A stretch of DNA of 64,000 bases from an uncultured Sphingobacteriaceae bacterium (GTDB taxonomy: Bacteria > Bacteroidota > Bacteroidia > Sphingobacteriales > Sphingobacteriaceae), in assembly GCA_946887045.1 (NCBI GenBank), contig CAMPKC010000022.1:4292-68291 (forward strand). Reading direction: 5' to 3'. Under the pieces are notes generated by a model. That model made no database searches. It saw only the letters and a program-made list of their open reading frames with translations, and was not told where the DNA came from. The translations under genes and the position numbers were made by a program. Positions 43,622 to 54,448 of this stretch are shown here, one piece after another (position 1 is the first letter of the stretch; each line of letters starts with the position of its first letter).

Positions 43622-45007
43622 ATGTTGGAGCAAGCGAATACACCCACACCATATCAACCCGAAACAATCGTCGCCCTGGCCACCCCGGCGGGTAGCGGAG
43701 CTATTGCTGTTATCCGACTTTCCGGTCCGCAGGCCATTGATTTAACAAATTCGGTGTTTAAAGGGAAAGATCTGAGCAAGCAGCCTACTCATACTATTCA
43801 TTTCGGAACTATCCGCGACGGCGAAACTATTCTCGATGAGGTACTGGTTTCATTGTTCATAGCTCCGCACTCGTACACTAAAGAAAACGTGGTCGAGATT
43901 TCAACCCATGGTTCTCCATACATCATAGAAAGTATCATCAAGCTTTTTATACGTAAGGGCGCCCGCGCGGCAAAGCCAGGGGAATTCACCTTAAGGGCTT
44001 TTTTAAATGGAGGCTTAGATCTATCGCAGGCAGAGGCCGTTGCGGATTTGATTGCTTCTAATTCGAAGGCGGCGCATCAGGTGGCTTTACAGCAAATGCG
44101 TGGTGGCTTTTCCAACGAGCTAAAGAATCTGCGTGAGCAGCTTATTCATTTCGCGTCTATGATCGAGCTGGAGCTTGATTTCTCTGAAGAAGACGTGGAA
44201 TTTGCGAATCGCGATCAGCTTAGACAATTGATACTTAAAATAAACACCGTATTGAGTCGCCTGATTCAGTCGTTTGAGCAAGGTAACGTGATCAAGAACG
44301 GTGTTCCGGTAGTGATCGCAGGTAAACCTAATGTGGGAAAATCAACCCTGCTAAACGCTCTGCTGAACGAGGAACGGGCTATCGTTTCTGAAATAGCCGG
44401 AACCACCCGCGATACCATCGAAGATGAGATGCATATCGGTGGGATAAACTTTCGCTTTATCGACACGGCGGGATTGCGCCATACAGAGGATGTTATAGAA
44501 GCGATAGGAGTGGAGCGCACGCACGAAAAGATGCGTCAGGCTAAATTGATCATCTATTTAGTTGATCCATTGCAGAAGTTCCAGCAAATTCAGATGCAGC
44601 TTGAAGAAACAGCCGCTCTTCATATTCCCTTTGTTGCAGTAGTTAATAAATCTGATCTGCTAAGTCCGCAGGAGCAGCAGGAACTCAGTCACCTTAACCC
44701 TAACTTCATCTCCGCGAAAAATAAGGAAGGTATCGACGAGTTAAAGCAGGAAGTGCTGCGCAAAGTGAACCTCCATAATTTAAGTACCGATGATGTGTTG
44801 GTTACCAATATCCGTCATGTGGAAGCTTTGGGAAAAACACAGGAGGCTTTAGAGCGGGTGCTTCAGGGAATTGATAATCCTGTTACTTCGGATTTTCTGG
44901 CGATGGATATTAAACAGGCACTTTATTACTTAGGTGAGATAACAGGAACAGTTACGACCGATGACTTACTAGAAAATATTTTTTCTAAGTTCTGTATCGG
45001 CAAGTAA
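43622..45007 (+). CDS. mnmE: tRNA uridine-34 modification GTPase
   Basis: 461 residues, complete MnmE: formyl-THF-binding N-domain (VALATPAGSGAIAVIRLSGP), helical domain, and an inserted G domain with P-loop IAGKPNVGKSTLL, G3 DTAGLR, G4 NKSD, and the C-terminal FCIGK tail with its essential Cys. With MnmG it installs cmnm5 at U34 of several tRNAs. A GACCTTTG box (one base off the -7 consensus) ends 4 nt before the ATG, so the mRNA may be almost leaderless. Confidence 0.96.
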   Translation: MLEQANTPTPYQPETIVALATPAGSGAIAVIRLSGPQAIDLTNSVFKGKDLSKQPTHTIHFGTIRDGETILDEVLVSLFIAPHSYTKENVVEISTHGSPYIIESIIKLFIRKGARAAKPGEFTLRAFLNGGLDLSQAEAVADLIASNSKAAHQVALQQMRGGFSNELKNLREQLIHFASMIELELDFSEEDVEFANRDQLRQLILKINTVLSRLIQSFEQGNVIKNGVPVVIAGKPNVGKSTLLNALLNEERAIVSEIAGTTRDTIEDEMHIGGINFRFIDTAGLRHTEDVIEAIGVERTHEKMRQAKLIIYLVDPLQKFQQIQMQLEETAALHIPFVAVVNKSDLLSPQEQQELSHLNPNFISAKNKEGIDELKQEVLRKVNLHNLSTDDVLVTNIRHVEALGKTQEALERVLQGIDNPVTSDFLAMDIKQALYYLGEITGTVTTDDLLENIFSKFCIGK

Positions 45008-45804
45008 TTACAAGGCCCATTTCTAAGAACATCACGCTATAATTTCCCACACTAATGGAAAAGTACGTTTCAGACTTTATCCATGCCTTTGCTATGCCTG
45101 TGCTATGCTTTATCTATAGGGAAGCCGTTGGGTGGTTTCTAAAATAAAAATTCTTGTTCGACGTGGCAAATCTTCTTCCCTGAAATACTCTTTTACTTCT
45201 CTAAGTAATAGCCTGTTTATATCTGTTTCTTTAAATGTCGCAGTGGTGTTTCAGTGCTGTTATCAGCAGTGTTATCACAAGTGATAACAGCCATGCGACT
45301 ACCGACCGATATTTTATAAAAAACTTTAAAGCCAGGGGCAAGCTTTTATATACTCCTACCAATACCAATTCAACTTCATTGTTAAGGATTAAGAGTCTTT
45401 GGCTAGGATTAAAAAACGTTTTCCGTTCTGCAGGTGAGATGATATTGATAATTGCATTGTGTCGGCGACTACTTTGACCATCCTGCATTCGTGAAGGTGA
45501 GAGTATGGTACAAAGCTGTCGGGAGAGGAGTTGTATCAGGTACTATCAGTCTTCAGCCATAGATGAGATCGTTGATATCTCTGCTGTTTTTTTCGCATTA
45601 GGGTTTAAACTGAAAATCCTTTTTGCCTTCGCAAAAAGATTGTAAGGTACAGTCCGCCCGAACGCCCAATATTCAAAAGAATGTAAAAAAGGTTATAGGT
45701 TTCGTCGCTAATCCAGTAGCAAAAAGCGCCAACCTTTTATTTGAGGTTGACGCTTTGCTATTGATTAATTTAAAGATCCTGAAGGATTCTTTATTAATAA
45801 TCCT
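45008..45804. other. 797-bp gap between mnmE and the alginate-lyase-like gene
   Basis: No supported gene. Small frames on both strands (45231-45488 region) share no recognisable homology. Visible structure: an 11-bp near-tandem repeat TGCCTNTGCTA at 45084-45105 with a degenerate third unit to 45116, and a perfect palindrome TGTTATCAC-AA-GTGATAACA at 45270-45289 with an extra upstream half-copy (45256-45265). The terminator of the next gene ends the region. Confidence 0.5.
45717..45760 (-). terminator. terminator after the alginate-lyase-like gene
   Basis: Long imperfect hairpin: TAGCAAA and GCG-CAACCT pair with AGGTTG-CGCTTTGCTA (2-nt bulge, one mismatch) around an 8-nt loop, 45 bp beyond the stop on the minus strand. 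Confidence 0.6.
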
Positions 45805-48800
45805 TTATTGCACAATGATTTTTGATGTCATAGTTTCAGCACCATTTTTAATTCGTATGATATAAAGACCCTTACTTAAACCAATAACAGAAAGCACCTG
45901 AGGAGAGCTAGTTATCTGTTGCGAAATTACTTCAGCGCCATTTATATCAAATAGTTTAGCTGTAGCGCCGGCCTGTAATTTATCAATCTTCATTGATAGA
46001 TTTTCTGATACAGGATTGGGATACACTGAGATTGCGATATCTGAAGTCTCATCCAGTTTCATGCTTACAGGTGCCATAGACAAGGAAGCAACAGGGGCAC
46101 AAGAACCCAATTTATCTCCATGTTCTAAATGTGTTTGTACTGCAGACTGAGCAACACAGATTGTTTGGCCGTTATGGCAGACCTGAACTTTATCATTCGA
46201 ATTGCCGCAGCGTACATCCAATACATTAATTTGTATGGATGAGGAAGTTTGACATCCTTTTGCGTCGGTAATAACCACAGAATAAGCACCCTCCGTGTTT
46301 ACGTTTATGGATTGTGTAAGCTCGCCTGTATTCCATAAGTATGAATATGGAGCGCTTCCTCCTACGGGTAAGGCGTTGACAGTAAGGGATGAAGGGCCAT
46401 ATCCCAGATAAATGGTGTTTTTTTCATCCGTCTGCGAATTCATGGCATAAACATCAGGAATATTGGAGCTTAATTGCGGATTAACTGTAAGTGTAACTTC
46501 TGCATTGCTGATATTTCCGTGAATATCCGTTGCAGTCCAGTTAATGATTGAAACACCAGTATTGAATTCGCCACTTACATCAGCGCCGATGCCGTTTCTG
46601 GAGGTAGCTCCGTTAACCGAATAAACGATGGAAGCAATACCGCAATTATCAGATGCAACCAAAGCCGGAACGGTATAAGTGTTGCCAGCAAAACAAAACG
46701 ACTGCGATGAAGGCGCAACCAACACTGGCTTCAAATTGTCGGCAACTGTTACTTCTGCGATAACAGAATTTGAATATCCTTTGGCATCCGTTCCGGTTAA
46801 TAATACGTTCACTGGAGGACCTATGTCTGAACAGTTAAACGAAAGTTTATCGGCCGTAAGATTTAATACTCCATTGTAGCTCTCAGATCCATTGTCAATA
46901 TCTGCCGGAGTGATTACAGCTGCACCAGTGGCATCTAGTTCAATAGTTATATTTTTTGCTTTTACCAAAGGAGGAACAAAAACGTTTAATGCCTGTGATA
47001 CAGGGGAAGCGGCAAGAAATTTATAATCTCCGGATTGTGAGGCAGTAATAGTTGTTGACCCTCCTCCAATCAAATGAATTTTGCCGTTTAAAATGATTGC
47101 AACACTGCTATCTGAACTTGAATAAGTTACAGGAAGTAGTGACGTAGCACCTGCCTGTGGCTCAAAGTCTTCATCTCCAACTTTTTTATCAGCTAAAGGG
47201 CTGAAAGATATCGTCTGGCTGTTTTTAACAACAATCAACGTGCGCTTTACCGCATCCGCAATAAAATATTCGGCATTGCCCCGCTGGGTGGCTGTTATTT
47301 CAGAAGTTCCGGCACCAACAATACGGATCTTACCATCAATAACCGTTGCTGTGTTTTCATTTGAGCTCGAATAAGTTACATTTAATCCGGAGCTCGATAC
47401 TGCCGGACTAAAATCCTCTGCGCCCACTTTCATCGTGTCTAATGCCTGGAAAGAAATTGTTTGATAAGCAGGGGCAATCAGGGCTTGTAAATCGTTTACA
47501 CTTTTAACGGTTTTCACCCAGTCAACCTGGTAGTTAGTTTCTCCGGATGTAATATCCGCAACTTTAAATTGAAAAAGAGACAGGGTTGTAGGCTTAGTTA
47601 GCAGAGTTCCGGCAGAGCCGAAGCCTGTCTTGGACATATCATAATAGTAAATATCGTCACCTACTTTGCCTGTCCATTTATTACTTCCGTTGCCGAACGA
47701 ACCCAGAGAAGTATCGAAAGTTACATTGCCGGTTTTTGGCTTTTTTAACTTGATAGCTACAATGGGATAGTTTACAGGGTATAGAACTGCACCGGCATTT
47801 CTTTTAATATCACCGCGACCGGAACCATTAGTTTGTTTTGCAAGCGTTACACGTAAGTTATCATTTTCGCTGGTTAAGCTTGCGCCGGTGGTATTAACGC
47901 TCCAGTTGTCGGTGCTATTTGAAAAATTATCACTAACGAGGCCAGCTGTTGGATTTAATGCTACTAAGTCATCTATATTTTTGACTGTTTTAACCCAGTC
48001 GATCTGATAACTTGTTTCTCCGGAAGATACATCGGCAATTTTAAACTGAAAAGTAGTGAGCATAGTCGATCCGGTTGTAGATAAAAACTTATCAAGGCCA
48101 AAGTTTTTTGTTAGGTCGTAATAATAAATATCGTCACCTACTTTTCCGGTCCATTTGTTTGCCCCATTTCCGTAAGCACCCAAGTTAGTATCAAAGGTTA
48201 CGTTGGCAACCAGTGGCTTTTTCATTTTGATAGCAAGAATGGGGTAATTGTTTGTGTTAAGTTCAACACTTCCATTCTTTTTAACGTCTCCTCGGCCTTT
48301 TCCCGTTGATTGGGTAACCAAGGAGACATTTAATTCTCCATTAACAGCTGAAACGCTGGAGCCACTTGTAGCAGCAATCCAGCTATCTGGGCTGCTGGTA
48401 AAATTATCATCCAGTACTCCGGAGAACTGGTAATCCGGTTCAGGGTTCAGATAAAAGAACAGGGAACCATAACCTGGGTTGTCGGCGCCAAAAGGTGCGC
48501 CCTCAGGTCCCATTTTTCCTAAGACTTCATAAGTGCTGGGCATCGCCAAGCCTTTTCTGAACACATAGTGGTTGTAAGCAATTTCGAATACCGCCCGAAA
48601 ACCGCCCCGGCCTACCGCGGAAATAGCTTCCGGAGTGTAGTCCTGATAGTTCTTCTCGCAAAAATCATAACTGGTTTCGTATGGTACAGTATACCCGAGG
48701 TTATATTTAGAAGTATATTCATATCCGCGCATAATTGCGTTATTTGAAGCGGAATATAGATCTACACCTTGTTTCAGCGCCATTTCGGCAAGTTCTGCAA

Positions 48801-50181
48801 GTGAACCAAGAGCCAGCATAGTATGGGGCTGATCTCGGTTACTTTCCTGAAGCTGTCCGGCCTCAGTTAACACATAATTATCTATGCTCCCGTTGCCTTC
48901 GCCATAATAATAATAGTTTATGGTTTTGTTAAACATTGGCTTATCATCGGTAAAAATCGCGATAGACATCAAAGCCTTCATGCATATAATATCCCAGTTA
49001 CCATGTGCACAGGGCCTGAAGTTGCCTATCACAGGGTAAAAAACGGATTTTAGCATGTTTTGGCATTGAAGAATATTAGATGCCTCCCATGCAGGATATG
49101 TTGAGCGCATAATCTCAGCTGCGTTCGCTAGCATAAAACCGTAAAGGCCATTTAATTCAGCATCGGCACCAACTATTGCGGTTGTAGTAGAAGCATACGC
49201 ATCAATAATTTCGATTGCTTTTTTTGCATGTAAATCATTGTTTGTGATGTTCCACATCAACGCATTGTAGTAGGCTGCAAGAAAATCCCTTTCAACACCA
49301 TCCTTTACAGATCCCCCAGCAACACCATCAACGGTAATGGCCTGATCACGAGTTAGCAGCCGGAAAGGCCCTGCTTTTGAATACGAAGAGGATGATTTGT
49401 TAGAGGCTACCAGCAGCTCGTAACTTTTATATGCCCTGCCGTATTTATTAGCAACCTGATTTTTTATTCTTAAAAGATCGGCGGTGTTATGAAGCAAGCC
49501 TGGATGACTAAACTCGCCAGTAAACTCAAACTGCGGCGGAGTTGCGCCGGTAGGATCTGCAAAATTACGCAGAGCATCCACAGATGAAAAGGTTCTCACC
49601 CAGTCTACTTCATAAGAAATATCGTTAGCAGCAAGTTCTTCCTGGGTTAAAACTACATCAGCGAGTTTAAACTGAAATGTTGAAAGCGTGGTTGCCTGTG
49701 TTTTAGACAAGGTCGTTGTGCCCAGTTTTCCTGTTGACAGATCCCAATAATAAATATTTCCAGTCGGCGTCACAACTTTAGTAGCGTTATTATTAGTATT
49801 GTTGAAAGCGCCAAGGTTAGTGTCGAAAAAGAAATTGGCGCGGGGTGGTTTATCAAATTTAATCGCCACAATGGGGAAGGTGCCGGCATGGAAAGTTACT
49901 CCACCGTTTTTCCTGAGATCTCCCCGGTATTTGCCACCAGTTTGAAGGGCCATTTTGATAGTATACCTGCCATTTACAAAACTGGCAGTTGAACCGCTGG
50001 TTGCAGGCACCCAGCTAAATGTGTTTCCCGTTGAAAAATCATCGGCAAGCTGACCGTCCTGAGCGTAGGCATTATCAATAGTTAATACACTGATAATACA
50101 GCAACAGAAATAAATAAAACGCCGTAGGGGATTAATACTTTTTAATGCAGGCGGCTTAATGAGGGTAAAATTTCTATTCAA
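45805..50181 (-). CDS. modular secreted alginate-lyase-family protein, type A T9SS substrate
   Basis: 1458 residues: signal peptide (to about 40, AYAQ); module 1 of a DUF4979-like repeat (46-205); an Alginate_lyase (PF05426) domain (about 220-580) with CAHGNWDIICMKA and ESNRDQPHTMLALGSLAELA; repeat modules 2 (592-740) and 3 (750-897); two Ig-like Big domains (905-985, 990-1070); HYR/cadherin-like region; an SprB-like repeat near 1280; a Cys/His motif KVQVCHNGQTICV near 1330; and a type A T9SS sorting domain (1385-1458, SVYPNPVSENL ... GLYIIRIKNG). The start is a TTG at 50181; no ATG is available. It probably cleaves a uronic-acid polysaccharide at the surface; the substrate is not certain. 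Confidence 0.82.
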   Translation of the reverse strand: MNRNFTLIKPPALKSINPLRRFIYFCCCIISVLTIDNAYAQDGQLADDFSTGNTFSWVPATSGSTASFVNGRYTIKMALQTGGKYRGDLRKNGGVTFHAGTFPIVAIKFDKPPRANFFFDTNLGAFNNTNNNATKVVTPTGNIYYWDLSTGKLGTTTLSKTQATTLSTFQFKLADVVLTQEELAANDISYEVDWVRTFSSVDALRNFADPTGATPPQFEFTGEFSHPGLLHNTADLLRIKNQVANKYGRAYKSYELLVASNKSSSSYSKAGPFRLLTRDQAITVDGVAGGSVKDGVERDFLAAYYNALMWNITNNDLHAKKAIEIIDAYASTTTAIVGADAELNGLYGFMLANAAEIMRSTYPAWEASNILQCQNMLKSVFYPVIGNFRPCAHGNWDIICMKALMSIAIFTDDKPMFNKTINYYYYGEGNGSIDNYVLTEAGQLQESNRDQPHTMLALGSLAELAEMALKQGVDLYSASNNAIMRGYEYTSKYNLGYTVPYETSYDFCEKNYQDYTPEAISAVGRGGFRAVFEIAYNHYVFRKGLAMPSTYEVLGKMGPEGAPFGADNPGYGSLFFYLNPEPDYQFSGVLDDNFTSSPDSWIAATSGSSVSAVNGELNVSLVTQSTGKGRGDVKKNGSVELNTNNYPILAIKMKKPLVANVTFDTNLGAYGNGANKWTGKVGDDIYYYDLTKNFGLDKFLSTTGSTMLTTFQFKIADVSSGETSYQIDWVKTVKNIDDLVALNPTAGLVSDNFSNSTDNWSVNTTGASLTSENDNLRVTLAKQTNGSGRGDIKRNAGAVLYPVNYPIVAIKLKKPKTGNVTFDTSLGSFGNGSNKWTGKVGDDIYYYDMSKTGFGSAGTLLTKPTTLSLFQFKVADITSGETNYQVDWVKTVKSVNDLQALIAPAYQTISFQALDTMKVGAEDFSPAVSSSGLNVTYSSSNENTATVIDGKIRIVGAGTSEITATQRGNAEYFIADAVKRTLIVVKNSQTISFSPLADKKVGDEDFEPQAGATSLLPVTYSSSDSSVAIILNGKIHLIGGGSTTITASQSGDYKFLAASPVSQALNVFVPPLVKAKNITIELDATGAAVITPADIDNGSESYNGVLNLTADKLSFNCSDIGPPVNVLLTGTDAKGYSNSVIAEVTVADNLKPVLVAPSSQSFCFAGNTYTVPALVASDNCGIASIVYSVNGATSRNGIGADVSGEFNTGVSIINWTATDIHGNISNAEVTLTVNPQLSSNIPDVYAMNSQTDEKNTIYLGYGPSSLTVNALPVGGSAPYSYLWNTGELTQSINVNTEGAYSVVITDAKGCQTSSSIQINVLDVRCGNSNDKVQVCHNGQTICVAQSAVQTHLEHGDKLGSCAPVASLSMAPVSMKLDETSDIAISVYPNPVSENLSMKIDKLQAGATAKLFDINGAEVISQQITSSPQVLSVIGLSKGLYIIRIKNGAETMTSKIIVQ

Positions 50182-50884
50182 GATCGTTGGGATTAAATGG
50201 TTAATAATTATAGTTTATTTGATATTTGTTGTTTTACTACATTTCATCTTCGGGGCTAACACATCTCAGATGATGTTTCATCTGACGAAAGGAGCTGATG
50301 TAAACATTTACGTCGCCAGTGCATCTGTTGCCGCTTTAAATTTCAACCTGATACTGACAGGTCGTTGTACTCTAAAAAGCTTTCCCGTCCATTAAATCGT
50401 CTCCCACATCCCATTAGAATAATCAAATTTACTTCTACTAAACCGATTTAGGAATAGTTTATTCATTTTTGTGATATTTTATTAACAATGAATATATAAA
50501 CCATGATTTTGTTAGAAAAGAGGAATGTTTACCGTTAATTTGTCATTGCGAAGAATGTTTTTTTGAAAATGTGTCATTGCTAAATTGATTTAGTTCAAGA
50601 GGATTCATATAAATATTCGTCCTGTTTTGTTTAAGATTATAAATCCATTCGATTGAGAATCATGGTGGACGGGGCGAATTATCTGGGAGTTCTAACTGAG
50701 ATAAGGTGTATTATTGCAGTATTCTTTAAGTCTGAATTTGAATTGATTGAATTTCCATAATTTGGGCTGAGATTCTGACTTATTCAAGATCCGTGCAAAC
50801 GCGCCTAAGACCAGCAATTAAACGTGATTCCCGAAGAAGGGTAGGGACAGTACAAATTTAACATAATTGTAAAAGCATTTTAAA
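50182..50884. other. 703-bp gap with no supported gene
   Basis: It should hold the promoters of the flanking divergent genes. A frame at 50159-50395 overlaps the alginate-lyase-like gene and lacks homology. Two copies of TGTCATTGC lie near 50540 and 50573 but nothing that forms a clear repeat. No RNA gene or terminator is recognised. Confidence 0.4.
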
Positions 50885-51298
50885 ATGGAGCAAAAAAAGC
50901 CACTTCCACCATTTAATTTCGAAACCGCGACTCAGAAAGTACAGATGGCTGAGGATGCCTGGAATACAAAAAGTCCTGAGAAGGTATCACTTGCCTATAC
51001 TATCGACACCGAGTGGCGAAATAGAAATCTTTTTATTAACGGACGGGAAGAGGTGAAAAGTTTTTTAACAGCCAAATGGGAAAAGGAATTAGACTATAGA
51101 TTGAAAAAAGAATTGTGGGCTTTTACCGACAATAAAATAGCCGTTAGGTTTGAGTATGAATGGCACGATGAAAATGGTCAATGGTATCGTGCTTACGGAA
51201 ACGAAAATTGGGAATTTGATGAGAACGGTTTGATGAAAAAACGTTTTGCAAGTATAAACGATTTAGCAATTGATGAATCAGAACGGAGAATAATATAA
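50885..51298 (+). CDS. DUF1348 / SnoaL-like (NTF2-fold) protein
   Basis: 137 residues of the DUF1348 family: [30 protein letters not shown], then [70 protein letters not shown] and [12 protein letters not shown]. The NTF2 fold often carries small enzymes or binding proteins; the function is unknown. Homologs usually continue about 12-18 residues past DESER; here the stop comes right after ERRII, so the C-terminal tail seems shortened. Confidence 0.82.
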   Translation: MEQKKPLPPFNFETATQKVQMAEDAWNTKSPEKVSLAYTIDTEWRNRNLFINGREEVKSFLTAKWEKELDYRLKKELWAFTDNKIAVRFEYEWHDENGQWYRAYGNENWEFDENGLMKKRFASINDLAIDESERRII

Positions 51299-51317
51299 TC
51301 TGTTTTCTTAAATTATT

Positions 51318-54131
51318 TCACAGTTTTCGGGAAACAGATAAAGCGATCTCTTTTAAAATTGACAGAAACTTTTCCAGTTGTATAGGTTTTGAAATAAATT
51401 CATTCATACCTGCTTGGAGACACGCTTCTCGGTCTTCAGGAAAGGCATTTGCTGTCATAGCTACAATTTTCGGCTGATAAATGTTATGAATGCGTATGTG
51501 TTTGGTAGCTTCAATGCCGTCCATTTCAGGCATTAGTACATCCATTAGAATTAGGTCGTAATGGCATTTTTCTAGCATCTCTATTGCTTCCCGTCCGTTG
51601 TTGGCAATTTCGGCATGAAACCCAAGTCTGTTTAAAATTTTAGTGACAAGTTTCTGATTGACGGGATTATCTTCTGCTAACAGGATGGTTAAAGGATATT
51701 GTATCGCAAAATCATTGGTTAAAAGTGATGCTTGCGGTTTTTCTTGTTTTTGGACCGGGCTGTCTTGAAGGGACGATTGAATTACGCCCAAAAGATGACA
51801 GGGCTTTACTGGTTTTGATAAAATAGATTTAAATAAATCGGGAAAATCGGAAGCCGTTTCATTTCCTACTGAACTTAAAAGAATAACCGGTGCGAAATGA
51901 TTTTTTGCTCTGAGCATCTTAGCGAAATCAACACCATCTATTACAGGCATCCGCATATCTGTTATAATCAAATCAAAAGTTGCGCCACCGAAAATCTTAT
52001 CTAGCCCTTCCTGTGCCGTAGAGACTGTGGTAGGTGCCATTTCCCAATATTCAAGGTGCTTTTTAAGAATTTTGAGATTGGTGTCATTGTCATCTACTAC
52101 CAGAACTCTTTGATTTTTCACACTGGTTGGTGGATGGTATTTAAACTCGGCTACCGAAATCTTTGCTGTTATTGAAAAACTGAAAGTTGATCCTTTTCCT
52201 TTTTGACTTTCAACATCTATAGTACCTCCCATTAAATGAACCAGTCGATCACTAATTGCAAGGCCCAATCCCGAGCCGCCGTATTTTCTGGTGGTAGATG
52301 AATCTACTTGAGAGAAAGATTTAAAAAGCCGTGATAATCTGTCTTCCGGAATTCCTATACCGGTATCTATTATCCTGAATAATAATTTAATATCGTCACC
52401 AGCGTTTTCCAGCATTTCAATACTTAAAAACACTTCTCCTTTTTCGGTGAATTTGAGCGCGTTATTTAACAAATTTATCAGTACTTGCCGTAAACGGAGA
52501 CTATCACCTGTAATGACATTGGGGGCTTGAAAATCAATATTGTACATTAGGTCTATCCCTTTTTTACTTGCTTTAGGGGCCATTAAGTCCATTACGTCTT
52601 CTATGCACTTTCTAAGGTTAAAATCATGCTGCTCAATTTCCATTTGTCCGGATTCTATTTTAGAAAAGTCCAGAATGTCGTTGATAACACTTAAAAGAGC
52701 TTCCCCACTGGAATTTATAATGTTGGTATATTCCTGCTGCTCATCTGTGAGGGGTGTTTCTGTTAAAAGCGAAGCCATTCCCAGAATACCATTCATAGGG
52801 GTCCGAATTTCATGGCTCATTGTTGCCAGAAAAATACTTTTAGCTTCACTTGCTTTTTCAGCTTCCTTCCGGGCATCCTGCTCTTGTATCTTCTGTCGAT
52901 TTAATTTTTCATTCATCAGCAATAAATCAGCTGACTGCGACAGTAATTCTTGTGTTTGACGCTGAAGCTCCTGATTTAATAAAATTAAATCATCAGACTG
53001 ATACTGGATAGTTTTCAGCGCTTGTTTTTCAATAGTAATATCCTTACCAATCCAATAAATCGCAACTACCTCTTCATCAATTATTACAGGAATTTGAGTT
53101 GTTGAAAGAATTATTTCTCTCTGGTCCGGAAGTATAATACCCTGTTCAAAACTATTTGGAATGCCATTTAATGCTTGTTGGAATCCATGTTTATAAGCTG
53201 ATACATTTTCTTTGGGAAGGATAGAGGAAATATGTCGATTAATAATGGATTGTTTTGTCTCACCGAATAATTGTAAAACTGCTTCATTAACATCTAAAAT
53301 ATAACCTGCAGTACTTTGAAATAAAACAGGTTCAGGATTGTTTTCAAATAAGGCTTTAAAGTTTTCGGAGCTCTTTTTCAATAAAAGGTCTTTTTCAACT
53401 CGTTCGGTTATGTCTCTTGACGTGAAGACAATAGCCTTAATGCTGGGGTTTTTTAAGTGATTAATGGCAGAGGTTTCCATCCATCGCCATTCCTGCGAAG
53501 CCGTTTTATAACGGAATTTACCAGTATTGGATACTTCATCATGAGCCAGAACATATTTCCATAATTCCTGCATTTGTTGAAGATCATCCGGATGCAGAAA
53601 CTGAAAGATGCTTCTGCCAAGAACTTCATCAGTTTTATAGCCCAGAATTTTTGAGCAGTTATGACTAAGAAAGGTGAAATTTGTATCAAAATTTACCAAA
53701 GCATAAATCTCTTCACCTTGCTCCACTATGGTTTGATATAGTTCTTCTTTTTGCTTAATTTCTTGTTTTGCGTTGTTGAGCTCGGAAATATCTCTGGTTA
53801 TCCAAAACCCGGTACCATCCTCTTCACTCCAGTTGCCCGATCCGCTTACATAAGCAAGCGTGCCGTCCTTTTTCAATATTTGGTATTCTACATTATGCGC
53901 AGGGACCCCCCGCTTTACCTCATTGAAGCCCATTCGGGCATATTCAACGTCTTGTTTTGGTAGATATTCAAAAAAAGTAGTGCCCAATAGTTCTTCGCGC
54001 GTATAGCCCAATATCTTAGTACATGCTCCGCTCACCTCGATATAAGTCCCGTCCCCGTCTACAACAGAAATCAAATCAAGAGAATATTTTAATAACTGTT
54101 CCAGAACTACATTGCTTTTACCCTGTATCAT
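51318..54131 (-). CDS. PAS hybrid histidine kinase with two receivers
   Basis: 937 residues: three PAS domains (about 10-120, 130-245, 255-370), a coiled coil, HisKA with His440 ([16 protein letters not shown]), HATPase_c ([27 protein letters not shown]), receiver 1 with Asp725, receiver 2 with Asp864 ([11 protein letters not shown]). There is no membrane segment and no output domain. From the coiled coil to the C-terminus it closely parallels the giant sensor at 27.6-31.9 kb, so the two are paralogs that may share a phosphorelay. The ATG at 54131 is preferred to a TTG at 54158. Confidence 0.9.
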   Translation of the reverse strand: MIQGKSNVVLEQLLKYSLDLISVVDGDGTYIEVSGACTKILGYTREELLGTTFFEYLPKQDVEYARMGFNEVKRGVPAHNVEYQILKKDGTLAYVSGSGNWSEEDGTGFWITRDISELNNAKQEIKQKEELYQTIVEQGEEIYALVNFDTNFTFLSHNCSKILGYKTDEVLGRSIFQFLHPDDLQQMQELWKYVLAHDEVSNTGKFRYKTASQEWRWMETSAINHLKNPSIKAIVFTSRDITERVEKDLLLKKSSENFKALFENNPEPVLFQSTAGYILDVNEAVLQLFGETKQSIINRHISSILPKENVSAYKHGFQQALNGIPNSFEQGIILPDQREIILSTTQIPVIIDEEVVAIYWIGKDITIEKQALKTIQYQSDDLILLNQELQRQTQELLSQSADLLLMNEKLNRQKIQEQDARKEAEKASEAKSIFLATMSHEIRTPMNGILGMASLLTETPLTDEQQEYTNIINSSGEALLSVINDILDFSKIESGQMEIEQHDFNLRKCIEDVMDLMAPKASKKGIDLMYNIDFQAPNVITGDSLRLRQVLINLLNNALKFTEKGEVFLSIEMLENAGDDIKLLFRIIDTGIGIPEDRLSRLFKSFSQVDSSTTRKYGGSGLGLAISDRLVHLMGGTIDVESQKGKGSTFSFSITAKISVAEFKYHPPTSVKNQRVLVVDDNDTNLKILKKHLEYWEMAPTTVSTAQEGLDKIFGGATFDLIITDMRMPVIDGVDFAKMLRAKNHFAPVILLSSVGNETASDFPDLFKSILSKPVKPCHLLGVIQSSLQDSPVQKQEKPQASLLTNDFAIQYPLTILLAEDNPVNQKLVTKILNRLGFHAEIANNGREAIEMLEKCHYDLILMDVLMPEMDGIEATKHIRIHNIYQPKIVAMTANAFPEDREACLQAGMNEFISKPIQLEKFLSILKEIALSVSRKL

Positions 54132-54286
54132 AGGGCCTTGTACGGCAAATAGCGACAAATGTTAAGCATAACGGAAATATTACAATTTGAGTTGAGAATC
54201 TATCACCAATCATTTTTTCCTGAGTTTCCGGAATGTAGATTTCAAGGTTTTTCTTGGTGAGTTTCAAAATTTATACAGCAAAGCGG

Positions 54287-54316
54287 TTTTGTGATCTTAA
54301 TTTAAAATTATCTTTG
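54287..54316 (+). promoter_or_regulatory. candidate promoter (TTTTG-N17-TATCTTTG)
   Basis: TATCTTTG at 54309-54316 matches TANNTTTG, with TTTTG at 54287-54291 upstream (17-nt spacing, slightly short). It lies 133 bp before the Hsp70-like gene, implying a long leader. Confidence 0.4.
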
Positions 54317-54448
54317 CCGGTCAACAACAGGGAAAAGATTCTGCGGATAATGGAATCTGAAATTATCCATCATAATCGTAATGATGTTAAGCTTTAATTC
54401 AGAAATCTTAAATAATCAGGAGAATCCGATTAACATTCTTTCTTTACT

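Noticed and set aside
45231..45488. Pair of opposite frames after mnmE
   Set aside because: Both strands are open over the same bases, neither resembles a known protein, and the region holds small DNA repeats.
50159..50395. 78-codon hydrophobic frame
   Set aside because: It overlaps the start of the alginate-lyase-like gene on the other strand and its second half is not membrane-like; no support.
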